64,000 nucleotides of DNA from Pseudomonadota bacterium (GCA_023386155.1 JAEWKH010000115.1:1-64000), one strand, 5' to 3'. Shown: positions 1-7,955, counted from the first letter of the stretch. Program-made: numbers and translations. Notes: generated by a model from the sequence alone, not told the origin.

Positions 1-196
1 GACCCGCACAAGGCTGCCAAGGGCCTCCTGCCCGGGCGGCTGCGTGCACCGTCCGGCAGGCCCGCTCCCTGCCCCGACACTTGTGACGCCTCGCGAAGCG
101 CGTCCCTCGTCGGGCGGGGATGGGCAACGATATAGCCGAGCTTGCCCTGCCTGTCAAGAACAAAGTGAGAACATTGTTCGCAGGCGGGCCGAGAAG

Positions 197-346
197 CTCT
201 CCTCCCCCTTGTGGGGAGGAGGGGGAGGTGGGGGTGTGGGCGATAGCCTATCAAGGTCAGGCGCTCACACCCCACCCTGGCCCTCCCCACAAGGGGGAGG
301 GAAACAGCGCCTCGCCTCGCATCGCAGGATGAGCTGGACTCTCAGA
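197..346. repeat. Dispersed palindromic repeat, CTCCCC-flanked family
   Basis: Two outward arms of the type CTCCCCCTTGTGGGGAGG and its reverse complement enclose about 60 bases. Related copies lie near 6480, 7660, 48170 and 55160. Short open frames across it are translations of the repeat and are not credible genes. Apart from this element and the palindrome at 405-426, I see nothing in bases 1-507. Confidence 0.75.
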
Positions 347-404
347 TGAGACCTGCGGGGAAAGCAAAGATCCCCTCATCGGCACCGGCCTGCCCTCACC
401 CCGA

Positions 405-426
405 CCCTCTCCCGCCCGGGAGAGGG
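405..426. repeat. Perfect 10-2-10 palindrome
   Basis: Arms CCCTCTCCCG and CGGGAGAGGG are separated by two bases. It lies downstream of the minus-strand ogt gene (stop at 508), so it could act as a terminator, although no T-run follows. It may equally be an independent dispersed repeat. Confidence 0.5.
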
Positions 427-507
427 AGAGGCGGCGCGCCCTTCGAAATCGGGAGGCCATGACGGTGCAGGGCTAAGGGGGCATGCTCCCCTTTACGAGC
501 CGGATTC

Positions 508-1074
508 TCACGCCATCAGGTCGAAGAGGGTCGGGCTCTCGTCGCGCCTGGCGCCTTCGATGGCGAGGAGGCGGCGCTTGGTGGCGGCTCCGCCATTGGC
601 CGAGAAACCCCCGAGCTTGCCGCCCGCCGCGACGACGCGATGGCAGGGCACGATGACGGCGATGGGATTGCGCCCGAGGGACTGGCCGATTGCCCGGGCA
701 TTGTCGATGCCGAGGCGGGACGCGACCTCGCCGTAGGTCAGCACGCGGCCCGGCGGGATGGAGCGGGCGATTTCGTAGACCCGGCGGTCGAAGTCCGAGA
801 CGCCGTCCATGTCCAGCGGGACTTGGGACAGGTCGCGCGCTTCGCCCCGCAGCAGGGCCGTCACATCGGCGATGATGCCCTGGATGTCCTGTGGCGGCGG
901 GGATTCGGCAATCCCCGGAAAACGTCGCGTGAGGCGGGCGCGGAGCTTGGAGGCGTCGTCCTCGGGAAGCTGGAAGCCCACGACGCCGCGCTCGTTCCAG
1001 GCCAGCCCGCAGGGGCCGATGGATGTGTCGAACAGCGTGTAGAACGCGGCTGGGCCGGACGGATGATCCTGCAT
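508..1074 (-). CDS. ogt: Methylated-DNA--protein-cysteine methyltransferase (Ogt/MGMT type)
   Basis: This suicide DNA-repair protein moves the alkyl group from O6-alkylguanine to its own cysteine. The 188-residue product carries the diagnostic PCHRV motif at 143-147, so Cys144 is the acceptor. It is followed by the GG.GGFSANGG segment and preceded by the helix-turn-helix region around SIPPGRVLTYGEVASRLG (105-122). The start at 1074 is chosen because the conserved fold begins just after it; an upstream in-frame ATG at 1155 would add 27 unusual residues. The gene lies 84 bases downstream of, and on the same strand as, the HigA-GT51 gene, so the two may be cotranscribed. No Ada-type zinc/HTH domain is present. 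Confidence 0.93.
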   Translation of the reverse strand: MQDHPSGPAAFYTLFDTSIGPCGLAWNERGVVGFQLPEDDASKLRARLTRRFPGIAESPPPQDIQGIIADVTALLRGEARDLSQVPLDMDGVSDFDRRVYEIARSIPPGRVLTYGEVASRLGIDNARAIGQSLGRNPIAVIVPCHRVVAAGGKLGGFSANGGAATKRRLLAIEGARRDESPTLFDLMA

Positions 1075-1158
1075 GCCCTTTTGTAACCCTCCCGAGATGG
1101 GCCGACAACTCGGGAGGCCTCGACCGCGCCGCGCCGGGTCGGCCCGGATCGCCACGCC

Positions 1159-2292
1159 TCAATTGGCGATGACCAGGGGCTCGCCCGCCGCGAGATGGGC
1201 CGCATTGGGCGAGATGAGCCCATCGTCGGCCATGCGGGCGAGAACCCAGTCCCGCCGGTCCTTCGCACGGCCCCGGTTCTCGACCATGTCCAGGCGGTAG
1301 TGGTTGGGCGCCTTCGGCAGGGCGGCAAGGTACGCGGCCTCGGCCAGGGTGAGGTCCGCCGGCTCCTTGCCGAAATAGGCCTGCGATGCCGCCGCGATCC
1401 CGTAAGCGCTGCCGCCGAAATAGATCTGGTTGAGATAGATCTCGAGGATCTGGTCCTTGGTCAGGCTCGCCTCGATCCGGCGGGCCAGGATCACTTCCTT
1501 GACCTTGCGCTCCAGGGAGCGCGGCTGGCCGGGGAGCAGCACGTTCTTGGCGACCTGCTGGCTGATCGTGCTCCCGCCCGCCGGGTCGATGCCGAGACTG
1601 GCGATGTTCTGCAGGGAGGCGCGCAGGATCGCCCGCATGCTCACGCCGCCATGGTCATAGAAATCCTGATCCTCGGCGGCGAGAAAGGCCTTCACCACGT
1701 GGGGCGGGATCCGGGACAGGGGGACGAAGCTGCGCCGCTCGACCAGGCGGCCGGTCTCGTCGGTCCTCGCCATGTCCGGGGGCTGGTAGCCCGCCAGGGT
1801 GGCGGCATCCGGCAGGTCCTGGCCATAATGCCGGAAGAGCAGGCCGGCTCCGGCGCCCGTGAGGCCGAGAACGATAGCCGTCGCGGCCGCGCCGCCGACG
1901 AGGATCCGGCGCAGGCGCCCCGTCGCGACCTCGTAGGGGGCTGCCAGAAGATGGGCCGGAATGGCGAAGGCCCGCGACAGCTTTTCGATCATGTCGGACG
2001 ACAGGTGCCGCTTGCGGCTCAGGATCTCCGAGGCGCGGGAGCGCGATCCGAGCGCGGCGGCGACGTCCTTCTGCCCCTTGCCCTGCGCGCGGAGGGCGAG
2101 GTGAAGCACGCTGATCGGGTCGGCCGAGACCGGCACGCCCTGCTTCGCCTCGTAGGCGGCCACGAGGGCGGCGAGGACCTCCAGCCGGTCCTCCTCCCGG
2201 GAGCCGGGCGCGGCGCCCATGAGCGTTTCGATCTCACGCAGGGCTTGCTCGTAATCCGCCGGGGACCGGATCGGGTGCACGCTGACGGTCAT
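1159..2292 (-). CDS. HigA-type antitoxin domain fused to membrane-anchored GT51 peptidoglycan glycosyltransferase
   Basis: The 377-residue chimera has three parts. Residues 1-122 match HigA antitoxins: an HPIRS..DYEQAL start, an acidic SREEDRLEVL helix, then an XRE-like helix-turn-helix (about 66-118) with GSRSRASEILSRKRHLS. Residues 129-153 form one hydrophobic helix preceded by GRLRR, implying the N-terminus is cytoplasmic. Residues 190-377 are a GT51 transglycosylase with AAEDQDFYDHGG (catalytic Glu207), GGSTISQQVAKN, RKVKEVILARRIE (Glu266) and YGIAAASQAYFGK. No transpeptidase domain follows, so it resembles monofunctional MtgA with a cytoplasmic DNA-binding head. The start at 2292 has GGAG nine bases upstream and removes ten non-conserved residues of a longer frame (2322). 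All GT51 motifs are intact, so lipid II polymerisation is plausible. DNA binding is inferred from family resemblance. Confidence 0.85.
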   Translation of the reverse strand: MTVSVHPIRSPADYEQALREIETLMGAAPGSREEDRLEVLAALVAAYEAKQGVPVSADPISVLHLALRAQGKGQKDVAAALGSRSRASEILSRKRHLSSDMIEKLSRAFAIPAHLLAAPYEVATGRLRRILVGGAAATAIVLGLTGAGAGLLFRHYGQDLPDAATLAGYQPPDMARTDETGRLVERRSFVPLSRIPPHVVKAFLAAEDQDFYDHGGVSMRAILRASLQNIASLGIDPAGGSTISQQVAKNVLLPGQPRSLERKVKEVILARRIEASLTKDQILEIYLNQIYFGGSAYGIAAASQAYFGKEPADLTLAEAAYLAALPKAPNHYRLDMVENRGRAKDRRDWVLARMADDGLISPNAAHLAAGEPLVIAN

Positions 2293-2572
2293 CGCTCGTC
2301 GCTCCATGGGGCATGAGGGCATTCACGGCCTGGATCTGCGCAATCTCGCGGGCGAAGTTGACCTGGACCACAACCTCGCATCCCTCGTCGGCAAGGGTGA
2401 GCCTGACGCGTCCCTCGTCCTCGCGGGCCATGGCCGGCCATTGCCGCACCAGTTCGGCCGCGCTGCCCCAGGGGGCGGCGGACAGCAGGGCATGGAGAGC
2501 CCTCAAGGAGGGTTCCGCCTCGGGATGAAGGGTCCAATAGGCTGCGAGCCTTGAAATGCCGATCACAAGCAT
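2234..2572 (-). CDS. HigB-like toxin remnant, probably frameshifted near its 3' end
   Basis: The 112-residue frame resembles HigB toxins (RelE-like mRNA interferase family): a start of the MxVI...L..YW..HPEAE type, PW.SAAELVRQWP, then RVRLTLADEGCEVVVQVNF, matching the family pattern RVVFNI.GNKYRLVV.INY. The expected GTHAxYD active-site end is missing in this frame. A similar string, CPHAPWSD, is encoded at 2321-2298 in another frame, whose TGA (2291-2289) overlaps the ATG of the HigA fusion as ATGA, the usual coupling of toxin and antitoxin genes. The simplest reading is an indel just upstream of 2321 that inactivated the toxin. As read, the frame runs 59 bases into the next gene. A sequencing error or a truly divergent protein remains possible. 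Confidence 0.55.
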   Translation of the reverse strand: MLVIGISRLAAYWTLHPEAEPSLRALHALLSAAPWGSAAELVRQWPAMAREDEGRVRLTLADEGCEVVVQVNFAREIAQIQAVNALMPHGATSDDRQRAPDPVPGGLRASPA

Positions 2573-2587
2573 GGATGCATCATAGAC

Positions 2588-2605
2588 GTTCCCAAGTTTG
2601 GGAAC
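2588..2605. promoter_or_regulatory. Perfect 8-2-8 palindrome, candidate HigA operator
   Basis: GTTCCCAA and TTGGGAAC are separated by GT and end 15 bases upstream of the HigB-like start codon. HigA and other XRE antitoxins autorepress by binding such palindromes at their own promoters. The site also lies between this operon and the divergent ETF-QO gene. Its role as operator is inferred from position and symmetry. Confidence 0.6.
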
Positions 2606-2692
2606 AAGACGGAATTTTCCGCATGATGTTATTCGGAAAGAGAACTTTCAGCGACGCCTCAATGAAGTTAGGAAGAGCTTGATTGGAATGAC

Positions 2693-2722
2693 TTGAGAAT
2701 CCGGGCACATCGTTCATATGTA
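2693..2722 (+). promoter_or_regulatory. Possible sigma-70-like promoter for the ETF-QO gene
   Basis: TTGAGA (2693-2698) and TATGTA (2717-2722) are 18 bases apart and lie 47 bases upstream of the ETF-QO start. The match is moderate, and other -10 choices in the same AT-rich stretch are possible. Confidence 0.35.
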
Positions 2723-2769
2723 AACTATCGGCCCGCTCAAGCGTTGAAGCTGCGTATCAGGAGGAAGCC

Positions 2770-4434
2770 ATGTCCGATCTGCCCGCCCGTGAATCGATGG
2801 AGTTCGACGTTGTCGTGGTGGGCGCGGGTCCGGCCGGCCTGGCGACGGCGATCCGGCTCAAGCAGCAGGCGGCGGAAGCGGGCTCCGACATCTCCGTGGT
2901 CGTGGTCGAGAAGGGCTCCGAGGTCGGCGCCCACATCCTGTCCGGCGCGGTGATCGACCCGATCGGCCTCGACGGCCTCCTGCCGGACTGGCGCTCCGAT
3001 CCCGACCGGCCGCTCAAGACCGAGGTGACGGCGGACGAGTTCATGTATCTGGGCCATGCCGGCGGCGTGAGGATGCCCAACCTGTTCATGCCCAAGCTCA
3101 TGAACAACCACGGCAACTTCGTCGGCTCGCTCGGCAACGTCGCCCGCTATCTCGGCCGCAAGGCGGAGGAGCTCGGCGTCGAGATCTATCCCGGCTTCCC
3201 GGCCTCCGAAGTACTGGTCGAGGACGGCAAGGTGGTGGGCGTCGCCACCGGCGACATGGGCATCAGCCGCAACGGCGAGCCCAACGCCAACTTCACCCGC
3301 GGCATGGAGCTGCGCGCCAAGTACACGATCTTCGGCGAGGGCGCGCGCGGCTCGCTCACCAGGCAGATGGTCGACCGCTTCGGCCTGAACGCCGGCAAGG
3401 ACCACCAGAAATACGGCATCGGCATCAAGGAGCTGTGGCAGGTCAAGCCGGAGCACTTCCGGCCCGGCCTCGTGCGCCATTCCATGGGCTGGCCGCTGCC
3501 CAACAACGCCGGCGGCGGCTCCTGGCTGTACCATTTCGACGACAACCTCGTGTCCGTCGGCTTCGTGGTGCACCTGAACTACAAGAACCCGACCCTGTCG
3601 CCCTTCGACGAGTTCCAGCGCTTCAAGACCCACCCGATGGTGCGCGACGTGTTCGAGGGCGGAAAGCGCATCGGCTACGGGGCGCGCGCCATCATGGAGG
3701 GCGGCTGGCAGTCGGTGCCGCGCCTGTCCTTCCCGGGCGGCTGCCTGGTGGGCGACTCGGCCGGCTTCGTGAACGTGCCGCGCATCAAGGGCAGCCACAA
3801 CGCGATCCTGTCCGGCATGCTCTGCGCCGATCACGTCTTCGCGGCCCTGCAGGCGGGCCGGGCCAACGACGAGGTCGCGTCCTACGAGGAGGCCTGGCGC
3901 TCCTCGCCCATCGGCTACGACCTCAAGCGGGTGCGCAACGTGAAGCCGCTCTGGTCGAAATACGGCACGGCGGCCGGCGTGGCGCTGGGCGGGCTCGACA
4001 TGTGGCTGACCGAGATCTTCAACTGGTCGCCCTTCAGCACCATGAAGCACGGCAAGCCCGACCATGAATGCCTTCTGCCCCTCGATCAGGTGACGCCGAT
4101 CAAGTATGACAGGCCGGACGGGGTGCTGACCTTCGACAAGCTGTCCTCGGTGTTCCTGTCCAACACCAACCACGAGGAGGACCAGCCGGTCCATCTCAAG
4201 GTGAAGGACATGGGGCTTCAGAAGGCCTCCGAGCACGACGTCTATGGCGGTCCCTCGCAACGCTATTGCCCGGCGGGCGTCTACGAGTGGGTGGAAGGCG
4301 AGGGGGGCGTGCGGTTCCAGATCAACGCCCAGAACTGCGTCCACTGCAAGACCTGCGATATCAAGGATCCGAACCAGAACATCGTCTGGACCACGCCCGA
4401 GGGCGGCGGCGGGCCGAACTACGTGAATATGTGA
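2770..4434 (+). CDS. Electron-transfer flavoprotein:ubiquinone oxidoreductase
   Basis: This enzyme accepts electrons from reduced ETF (fed by acyl-CoA and other flavin dehydrogenases) and passes them to ubiquinone at the membrane. The 554-residue protein has an FAD-binding Rossmann start (VVVGAGPAGLATAIRLK, glycines at 18-23). Near its C-terminus is a ferredoxin-like [4Fe-4S] region with cysteines in YCPAGVYEW and CVHCKTCDIKDP. Length and domain order are normal for the family. AGGAGGA sits six bases before the ATG. It is followed on the same strand by the TPR protein, an order I associate with Hyphomicrobiales. The acyl-CoA dehydrogenase at 38991 is a possible upstream electron donor through ETF. 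Confidence 0.95.
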   Translation: MSDLPARESMEFDVVVVGAGPAGLATAIRLKQQAAEAGSDISVVVVEKGSEVGAHILSGAVIDPIGLDGLLPDWRSDPDRPLKTEVTADEFMYLGHAGGVRMPNLFMPKLMNNHGNFVGSLGNVARYLGRKAEELGVEIYPGFPASEVLVEDGKVVGVATGDMGISRNGEPNANFTRGMELRAKYTIFGEGARGSLTRQMVDRFGLNAGKDHQKYGIGIKELWQVKPEHFRPGLVRHSMGWPLPNNAGGGSWLYHFDDNLVSVGFVVHLNYKNPTLSPFDEFQRFKTHPMVRDVFEGGKRIGYGARAIMEGGWQSVPRLSFPGGCLVGDSAGFVNVPRIKGSHNAILSGMLCADHVFAALQAGRANDEVASYEEAWRSSPIGYDLKRVRNVKPLWSKYGTAAGVALGGLDMWLTEIFNWSPFSTMKHGKPDHECLLPLDQVTPIKYDRPDGVLTFDKLSSVFLSNTNHEEDQPVHLKVKDMGLQKASEHDVYGGPSQRYCPAGVYEWVEGEGGVRFQINAQNCVHCKTCDIKDPNQNIVWTTPEGGGGPNYVNM

Positions 4435-4545
4435 GAGCCCCCTCACGCGGCTTTTACGCTCCCAGCGGCAATTGTCCCCTTGCGGCCACGGGAGGGAGGC
4501 GCCATTCTCCGGCCTGATTTGGCGCACATCTCCTTCTGCCTTGAG

Positions 4546-6360
4546 ATGCTGCGATTTTTGGAGCCGCGCTTCGTGCCCATTTTGAAAAAGCCTGTGACCC
4601 GCAAGGGCCTGTCTGCCCTGATGTTGATGGCTGCCGGCCTCCTGGCCGCTCCGGCCGTCGCCGCGAACACCGAGGACGAGATCCTGAGGCCTGCCCAGAG
4701 CCTCGAAGGCAATTTCCTGTCGGCCTATGTGGCGGGCTCCGCGCGGGATACCGAGGCCGCGACCATCTTCTTCCGCGAGGCGATCCAGGAGGATCCCCGC
4801 AACCAGGAACTCCTGGAGCGCGCCTTCGTGGCCTTTCTGGCCAACGGCTCCATGACCGAGGCCGTGCGCGCGGCCGAGCGCCTCTCGGCGAAGGATGCGT
4901 CCAACAACCTGGCGCAGTTCGCCCTCGCGGTCCGCGCCCTGAAGAGCCAGAAATACGCCGATGCCCGCACCCGCCTCTCCAAGGGCGCCCGCGGCCGCCA
5001 GGCGGACCTGACGGCGACGCTTCTCACCGCCTGGGCCTATGCCGGCTCCAAGGACGGCAAGCAGGCGCTCGCCACCGTCGACAAGCTCAAGAACGAGCGC
5101 GCCTTCGACCAGTTCCGCGAGTATCACGCCGCGCTCATCGCCGATGTGACCGGCAACCCGGCCGAGGCGGAAAAGCGCTTCAAAGCGGCCTATGACGGCG
5201 AGCGCAACACCCTGCAGGTGGTCGACGCCTATGGCCGCTTCCTGGCCAAGCGCGGCCGCAAGGACGAGGCGCTGAAGATCTACAAGGCCTTCGACGAGGT
5301 GGCGCCGCGCCATCCCATCGTCCGCTCGGCCATGAAGGCGCTCGAGGAGGGCAAGCCGCTCCTGCCGCTCGTCGCCAATGCGCAGGACGGCGCGGCGGAG
5401 CTGCTCTATGGCCTCGGGGTCGTGGGCAACACGCAGGGCGACGAGCTCACGGCCATCATCTATCTCCGCCTCGGCCTCGACCTGAAGGGCGATCATCCGC
5501 TCGCCCTCGTGACCCTCGGCGACGTCTACGAGCGCCTGAAGCAGTACGACAAGGCCAACGCGATCTTCGAGCGCATTCCCAAGGATTCCCCCGTGCGACC
5601 GAGCGCGGATATCTCCATCGGGCACAATTTCGAGCTGATGGGGCGCGGCGACGACGCCATCGCCCATCTCGAGAAGCTCATGAAGGAGCGCCCGGACGAC
5701 GTGGAGGTCGTCATGGCGCTGGGCAACGTGCAGCGCTCGCGCAAGAAGTTTGCCGAGGCGGCCGAAACCTACACGAAGGCGATCGACCTGATCGGCCAGC
5801 CGGAGCGCGGCCACTGGATCCTCTACTTCTATCGCGGCACGTCGTTCGAGCGCGCGAAGCAGTGGGACAAGGCGGAAGCCGATCTGAAGAAGTCCCTGGA
5901 GCTCGTTCCCGATGGGCTTCCGGCGGGCCGCGCGCAGGTGATGAACTACCTGGCCTATTCCTGGGTCGACCAGAACATCAACATCGACGAGGCCTTCAAG
6001 ATGCTCACGAAGGCCGTGGAGCTCGCCCCCCGCGACGGCATGATCATCGATTCGCTGGGCTGGGCCTATTACCGCATGGGCCGCTACGAGGATGCCGTGC
6101 GCGAGCTGGAGAAGGCCGTCGAGCTGAAGCCGGGCGACCCGACCATCAACGACCACCTGGGCGACGCCTATTGGAAGGTCGGGCGCAAGCTCGAAGCCAA
6201 GTTCCAGTGGGACCACGCCAAGAATTCGGATCCGGAGCACGAGGAGCTCGTGAAGATCCTCAAGAAGATCGACAGCGGTCTCGACGAGGACCCGAAGCCG
6301 GCCGCCGCCGAGAACGCCCCTCCGCCGCAGCCGGAGGCGCCGAAGCACAACGGCGGCTGA
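4546..6360 (+). CDS. Exported tetratricopeptide-repeat protein
   Basis: The 604-residue product is built almost entirely of TPR-like helical pairs. Clear repeats include the segments around SLGWAYYRMGRYEDAVRELE and HLGDAYWKVGRKLEAKFQWD near the C-terminus. An N-terminal hydrophobic stretch (GLSALMLMAAGLLAAPAVAA, 21-40) after basic residues looks like a signal peptide, placing the protein in the periplasm or attached to the envelope. The C-terminal tail is proline/alanine rich. I chose the ATG at 4546 because it puts the signal sequence closest to the N-terminus; the reading frame opens at 4480. TPR proteins usually scaffold complexes. A partner is not evident here. It lies between ETF-QO and ispE. 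Confidence 0.85.
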   Translation: MLRFLEPRFVPILKKPVTRKGLSALMLMAAGLLAAPAVAANTEDEILRPAQSLEGNFLSAYVAGSARDTEAATIFFREAIQEDPRNQELLERAFVAFLANGSMTEAVRAAERLSAKDASNNLAQFALAVRALKSQKYADARTRLSKGARGRQADLTATLLTAWAYAGSKDGKQALATVDKLKNERAFDQFREYHAALIADVTGNPAEAEKRFKAAYDGERNTLQVVDAYGRFLAKRGRKDEALKIYKAFDEVAPRHPIVRSAMKALEEGKPLLPLVANAQDGAAELLYGLGVVGNTQGDELTAIIYLRLGLDLKGDHPLALVTLGDVYERLKQYDKANAIFERIPKDSPVRPSADISIGHNFELMGRGDDAIAHLEKLMKERPDDVEVVMALGNVQRSRKKFAEAAETYTKAIDLIGQPERGHWILYFYRGTSFERAKQWDKAEADLKKSLELVPDGLPAGRAQVMNYLAYSWVDQNINIDEAFKMLTKAVELAPRDGMIIDSLGWAYYRMGRYEDAVRELEKAVELKPGDPTINDHLGDAYWKVGRKLEAKFQWDHAKNSDPEHEELVKILKKIDSGLDEDPKPAAAENAPPPQPEAPKHNGG

Positions 6361-6384
6361 TGACCACGCTTTGGACGTTGGACT

Positions 6385-6645
6385 CATGGCCGGGCTCGTC
6401 CCGGCCATTCTCATTTCCGGATGTGTTTAAACCTGAGCCCTCAGGCTGAGCGTCTGGCTCATAAAGCGCGACCTGCTCTCCTCCCCCTTGTGGGGAGGAG
6501 GTGGAGGTGGGGGTGCCGGCGCTGGACTGGACCAGCGTGGCGCTGACACCCCCACCCTTAATCCCTCCCCACAAGGGGGAGGGAAACAGCACCTGCGCCT
6601 CGCACCGAATGATGAGCCAGACCCTCAGGATGAGGTTTGGAAAAC
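6385..6645 (+). repeat. Composite palindromic repeat, copy A (upstream of ispE)
   Basis: The element starts with an inverted repeat of the ATGGCCGGG..CCCGGCCAT type (about 6386-6409). A spacer ending in ATAAAGCGCGACCTGCTCTC follows, then a CTCCCCC arm pair (about 6478-6590) and a tail with GAATGATGAGCCAGACCCTC. A nearly identical copy in reverse orientation lies at 7606-7927. Bases 6361-6700 contain no gene. Confidence 0.8.
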
Positions 6646-6700
6646 GTCACTGTGACGAGCCGCTCTTCCCAACGGCCCCGCTCTCGGGCATGGAAGCGCC

Positions 6701-7561
6701 ATGCCCCAGCCGCTCGCCACCCGCGCTCCCGCGAAGATCAACCTGACGCTCCATGTGCTCGGGCGCCGGGCGGACGGATATCATGAGCTGGAAAGCCTCG
6801 TGGCCTTCGCCGGCACGGGCGACGACCTGCGGCTCGAAGCGGGGGCAGGGCTGGCGCTTCGGGTCGGCGGCCCGACCGCAAATCTCGCCGGACACGAGGC
6901 CGACAATCTCGTCCTGAAGGCCGCGCGTCTCCTGGCGGATCGTGTGGAAGGCCTGCGGCTCGGCACCTTCCATCTCACCAAGCGCCTGCCGGTAGCGGCC
7001 GGAATCGGCGGCGGGTCCTCGGACGCGGCCGCGGCCCTGCGGCTGCTGGCCCGCCTCAACGGCCTGCCGCTGTCTCATCCCGCCCTGCGCGAGGCGGCCC
7101 GTCTCACGGGCGCCGACGTGCCCGTCTGCCTGGAGCCGAGAGCGCGCATGATGCGCGGCGCCGGCGAGGAACTCGGGGCTCCCCTGAACCTGCCGCGCCT
7201 GTTCGCCGTGCTGGTCAATCCGCGCGTGCCGGTGGAGACGCCGGCCGTGTTCAAGGCGCTGGGTTTGCAGCCCGGTCAGGTTCTTGCGGCGAGCCATCCG
7301 ACCATCGAGAGAGGCGCGCTCATCGACGCGTTGAAAGCTGCGCGCAACGATCTCGAGCCGCCGGCCCTGCGTATCGCGCCGATGATCGGCGAAGCGCTGC
7401 GAAGCGTATCCGCGACGCCGGGCTGCCGCCTGGCCCGCATGTCGGGATCGGGCGCGACGGTGTTCGGGCTCTACGACGATTGTCGCGCTGCTGCCGAGGC
7501 GGCGAAGCGGATCGGGCGCGAGCGAAAAGGCTGGTGGGCGAAGGCGACGAGCCTTCGGTAG
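6701..7561 (+). CDS. ispE: 4-diphosphocytidyl-2-C-methyl-D-erythritol kinase
   Basis: This kinase phosphorylates the 2-hydroxyl of CDP-ME in the MEP isoprenoid pathway. The 286-residue protein is a GHMP kinase. It has the N-terminal PAKINL motif (10-15), GYHEL, and the glycine-rich ATP-binding loop LPVAAGIGGGSSDAA (96-110). A C-terminal MSGSGATVFGLY is the third GHMP motif. The product connects with dxs (48312), the entry enzyme of the same pathway, and with ispB (12001), which consumes its end products. The gene is flanked by inverted copies of a long repeat (6385-6645 and 7606-7927), so recombination between them could invert it. Confidence 0.95.
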   Translation: MPQPLATRAPAKINLTLHVLGRRADGYHELESLVAFAGTGDDLRLEAGAGLALRVGGPTANLAGHEADNLVLKAARLLADRVEGLRLGTFHLTKRLPVAAGIGGGSSDAAAALRLLARLNGLPLSHPALREAARLTGADVPVCLEPRARMMRGAGEELGAPLNLPRLFAVLVNPRVPVETPAVFKALGLQPGQVLAASHPTIERGALIDALKAARNDLEPPALRIAPMIGEALRSVSATPGCRLARMSGSGATVFGLYDDCRAAAEAAKRIGRERKGWWAKATSLR

Positions 7562-7605
7562 GGCCTGTGGCAGTCTGATCTGAAATTAAAACTCCTTGTG
7601 CTTCT

Positions 7606-7927
7606 TGCCTCAACCTCATCCTGAGGGTCTGGTTCATCATTCGGTGCGAGGCGCAGGTGCTGTTTCCCTCCCCCTTGTGGGGAGGGATTAAGGGTGGGGG
7701 TGTCAGCGCCACGCTGGTCCAGTCCAGCGCCGGCACCCCCACCTCCACCTCCTCCCCATCGCAAGTCGGGTGTTCCCGACTTGCGCAGGTGCATGCCCAT
7801 CTCAGGCAGGCCTAAGATGGGTGGGGAGGAGAGCAGGTCGCGCTTTATGTGCCAGGCACTCACGCTGAGTGCTCAGGTTCCAATGCATCCTAAAACGTGA
7901 ATGGCCGGGACGAGCCCGGCCATGATG
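7606..7927 (-). repeat. Composite palindromic repeat, copy B (downstream of ispE, inverted)
   Basis: Read on the minus strand, it repeats copy A from the ATGGCCGGG palindrome through the CTCCCCC arms to the GATGAACCAGACCCTC tail, with scattered mismatches. One CTCCCC arm is interrupted by a roughly 63-base insertion (7758-7820). The whole stretch between ispE and metQ is occupied by this element, and no gene is visible in it. Confidence 0.8.
7758..7820. repeat. Small hairpin-bearing insertion nested in repeat copy B
   Basis: Compared with copy A, the arm sequence CACAAGG is replaced here by about 63 bases. These hold two stem-loops: GCAAGTCGGG/CCCGACTTGC with a TGTT loop, and CCCATCT/AGATGGG. 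It looks like one mobile palindromic unit inserted into another. No terminal direct repeats are obvious. Confidence 0.6.
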
Positions 7928-7955
7928 TGGGATGCTCGTAAGCAATCGTGAGGGC

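Noticed and set aside
44..460. Several short open frames at the window start
   Set aside because: They translate the palindromic repeat and its flanks (Pro/Gly-rich low complexity) and lack ribosome sites.
1159..2292. HigA-GT51 fusion considered as an assembly artefact joining two genes
   Set aside because: The linker, the positively charged stop before the helix and the hydrophobic helix form a coherent single frame typical of a monofunctional transglycosylase anchor. Read-level confirmation is still worthwhile.
2737..6414. Very long minus-strand open frame (about 1225 codons) opposite ETF-QO and the TPR gene
   Set aside because: High-GC genomes give long antisense frames opposite real genes. 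The translation is rich in repeated His/Val/Leu/Arg without family motifs, while the plus strand encodes clear conserved proteins.
7741..7830. Hairpins in repeat copy B considered as a terminator shared by ispE and metQ
   Set aside because: No T-run follows the stems, and comparison with copy A shows the hairpins to be part of an insertion in the repeat.
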